Assembly (NCBI GenBank): GCA_002439285.1 | Contig: DJTQ01000402.1 | Coordinates: forward strand, 1-5,930 | Source of the DNA: Paenibacillaceae bacterium UBA6304 | GTDB lineage: Bacteria; Bacillota; Bacilli; Paenibacillales; Paenibacillaceae | DNA length: 5,930 bases | Direction of reading: 5' to 3' | Shown here: piece by piece, positions 4,940 through 5,930 of the stretch | Layout: every line of letters starts with the position of its first letter | How positions within the stretch are numbered: position 1 is the first letter of the stretch | Notes under the pieces: model-generated | The model's input: the letters and a program-made list of their open reading frames with translations, nothing else | Databases searched by the model: none | What the model was told of the DNA's origin: nothing | Made by a program: the position numbers and the translations under genes

Positions 4940-5930
4940 TTATTTGGAGGAAGCGGACCGCGCTCCGGCAGTCCGCATCAGCCATAGGAAGTACGGCGCG
5001 CCGAGCAGAGCCACGACCAAGCCGGACGGGATCTCCTTCGGCGCGAGCAGCACTCGGCCGACGATGTCCGCAAGCACCAGGAATACGGCCCCGAGCAGGG
5101 CCGAGAGCACCGTTAGCTTGCGGTTCGCGTTCGGCACGAGCAGCCGGGCCGCATGCGGCGCCAGCAGGCCGACGAAGCCGACGGTGCCTACCGTCGCAAC
5201 GGCCGAAGCCGCGAGCGCCGCGCCAAGCAGGCCGCCGAGCATGCGTGTGCGCTCGGCGGAGACGCCGAGATTGATCGCCGAGGCGTCGCCAAGGGCGAGC
5301 AGGTCGAGACGGCGGGCCAGCCACCAGGCGAGCGGCAGCAGCACGAGCGGCCAGGCGAACAGCCAGCCGAGGTCGTCCCAGCCGCGGGCATACGTGCTGC
5401 CCGACAGCCAGGTGAGCGCCGAGGCGACGCGTAGCTGCGCCTTGACGACGAGCGCCTGGATGCCGGCCGAGCCGAAGGCCGAGACGGCCATCCCGATCAG
5501 CGCGACCTTCGCGGGCTGCATGCCGCCTTTGCGGCTGATCGCGAAGATCACGAGCGCCGCAGCGATGGCGCCCAAGAAGGCGGCGACCGGCACGAACGAG
5601 CTCGGTAGCTGCGGCAGCAGAATCAGGAAGATGAGCGCGCCGAGCCCGGCGCCGGACGTGACGCCGATGACCGAAGGATCGGCGAGCGGGTTGCGCACGA
5701 CGCCCTGCAGCAGCGTGCCGCTCGCGGCGAGCGAGGCGCCGGCAAGGGCCGCCACCAGCAGACGGGGCAGGCGGGTCTCGATCACCATATACCGGGTGAT
5801 CTTGCTGGCCTCGCCCGTCAGGGCGGCCCAGACGTCATGCAGCGGCACTGTGGTGCCGCCGAAGACGAGGCCCGCGCCCAGCGCGAGCAACAGCAGGAGC
5901 CCCGCCCCCGCCAGCAGGGCGGAGATCGGA
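4940..5930 (-). CDS. FecCD-family iron-complex ABC transporter permease (N-terminus beyond window)
   Basis: This is an inner-membrane permease of the BtuC/FhuB/FecCD family, importing iron-siderophore, heme or cobalamin-type substrates with an ATPase and a lipoprotein binding protein. The 329 visible residues contain the canonical order: first membrane segment at the window edge (about 3-23), TRLPRLL (52-58), SGTLLQGVVRNPLADPSVIG (70-89), WLSGS (174-178), LGVSAERTR (221-229), the ATPase-coupling loop GFVGLLAPHAARLL (251-264), and a C-terminal segment PSGLVVALLGAPYFLWLM (301-318). A TTG at 5890 could be taken as the start. However, the frame stays open and hydrophobic to the window edge, and the family usually has about 335-350 residues, so the true start lies outside. 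It is much more GC-rich than its neighbours (75% in 5161-5220). The substrate cannot be told; ferric siderophore is most likely. Confidence 0.94.
   Translation of the reverse strand, partial: PISALLAGAGLLLLLALGAGLVFGGTTVPLHDVWAALTGEASKITRYMVIETRLPRLLVAALAGASLAASGTLLQGVVRNPLADPSVIGVTSGAGLGALIFLILLPQLPSSFVPVAAFLGAIAAALVIFAISRKGGMQPAKVALIGMAVSAFGSAGIQALVVKAQLRVASALTWLSGSTYARGWDDLGWLFAWPLVLLPLAWWLARRLDLLALGDASAINLGVSAERTRMLGGLLGAALAASAVATVGTVGFVGLLAPHAARLLVPNANRKLTVLSALLGAVFLVLADIVGRVLLAPKEIPSGLVVALLGAPYFLWLMRTAGARSASSK

Noticed and set aside
4935..5324. Long frames in fecCD on both strands (also 5153-5434 and 5188-5391)
   Set aside because: High GC content lengthens non-coding frames. Their Arg/Ala/Gly-rich translations have no motif, while the overlapping frame is a clear FecCD permease.
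5888..5890. TTG as the true start of the permease
   Set aside because: The frame remains open and hydrophobic upstream to the window edge. The first membrane segment would be cut in the middle, and no ribosome site precedes this TTG.

Overview
The window looks like chromosomal DNA of an endospore-forming-type Bacillota, most plausibly Paenibacillaceae. This is inferred from strong AGGAGG-type ribosome sites, compact intrinsic terminators, AT-rich intergenic DNA beside roughly 50% GC genes, and gene families typical of that group. No gene was matched against a database. All four genes are on the minus strand, so transcription runs from high to low coordinates. No RNA gene, CRISPR array, insertion sequence or phage gene was seen.

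Region by region, in transcription order: (1) 5930-4940 is the end of an iron-complex (siderophore) ABC transporter permease of the FecCD family. Its N-terminus lies outside the window, and a terminator at 4904-4933 follows it. (2) 4525-4903 is an AT-rich, gene-free stretch carrying the promoter of the next gene and two palindromes of the Rex/FNR type. (3) 4524-3163 is a 453-residue water-forming NADH oxidase-like flavoprotein (Nox), followed by a perfect 14-bp terminator at 3067-3110. (4) 3026-3054 is a second promoter with a Rex/FNR-type palindrome, feeding the formate/nitrite transporter (FNT) family channel gene at 2927-2004. (5) 2003-1720 is a structured spacer with a terminator and several alternative hairpins. 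(6) 1719-1 is a molybdopterin/[4Fe-4S] oxidoreductase of the DMSO reductase superfamily, whose C-terminus is cut by the window edge.

The most informative signal is regulatory. The nox and FNT promoters share one geometry: a TGTGA-N6-TCACA-like palindrome ends one base upstream of a perfect TATAAT. In the nox promoter the palindrome fills the -35/-10 spacer exactly. That position suits repression by the NADH/NAD+ sensor Rex. B. subtilis Rex is known to control an FNT gene (ywcJ), so co-control of a small-anion channel and an NADH-consuming oxidase is coherent. FNR-family control cannot be excluded.

A working model, by inference, is a redox-balance cassette. Nox burns excess NADH with oxygen. 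The FNT channel moves formate, nitrite or a similar anion. The neighbouring molybdoenzyme may act on that anion. The FecCD gene is a separate, much more GC-rich unit. I did not find an obviously new multi-gene system. The best leads are the paired operators, the channel/molybdoenzyme pairing and the structured RNA region between those two genes.
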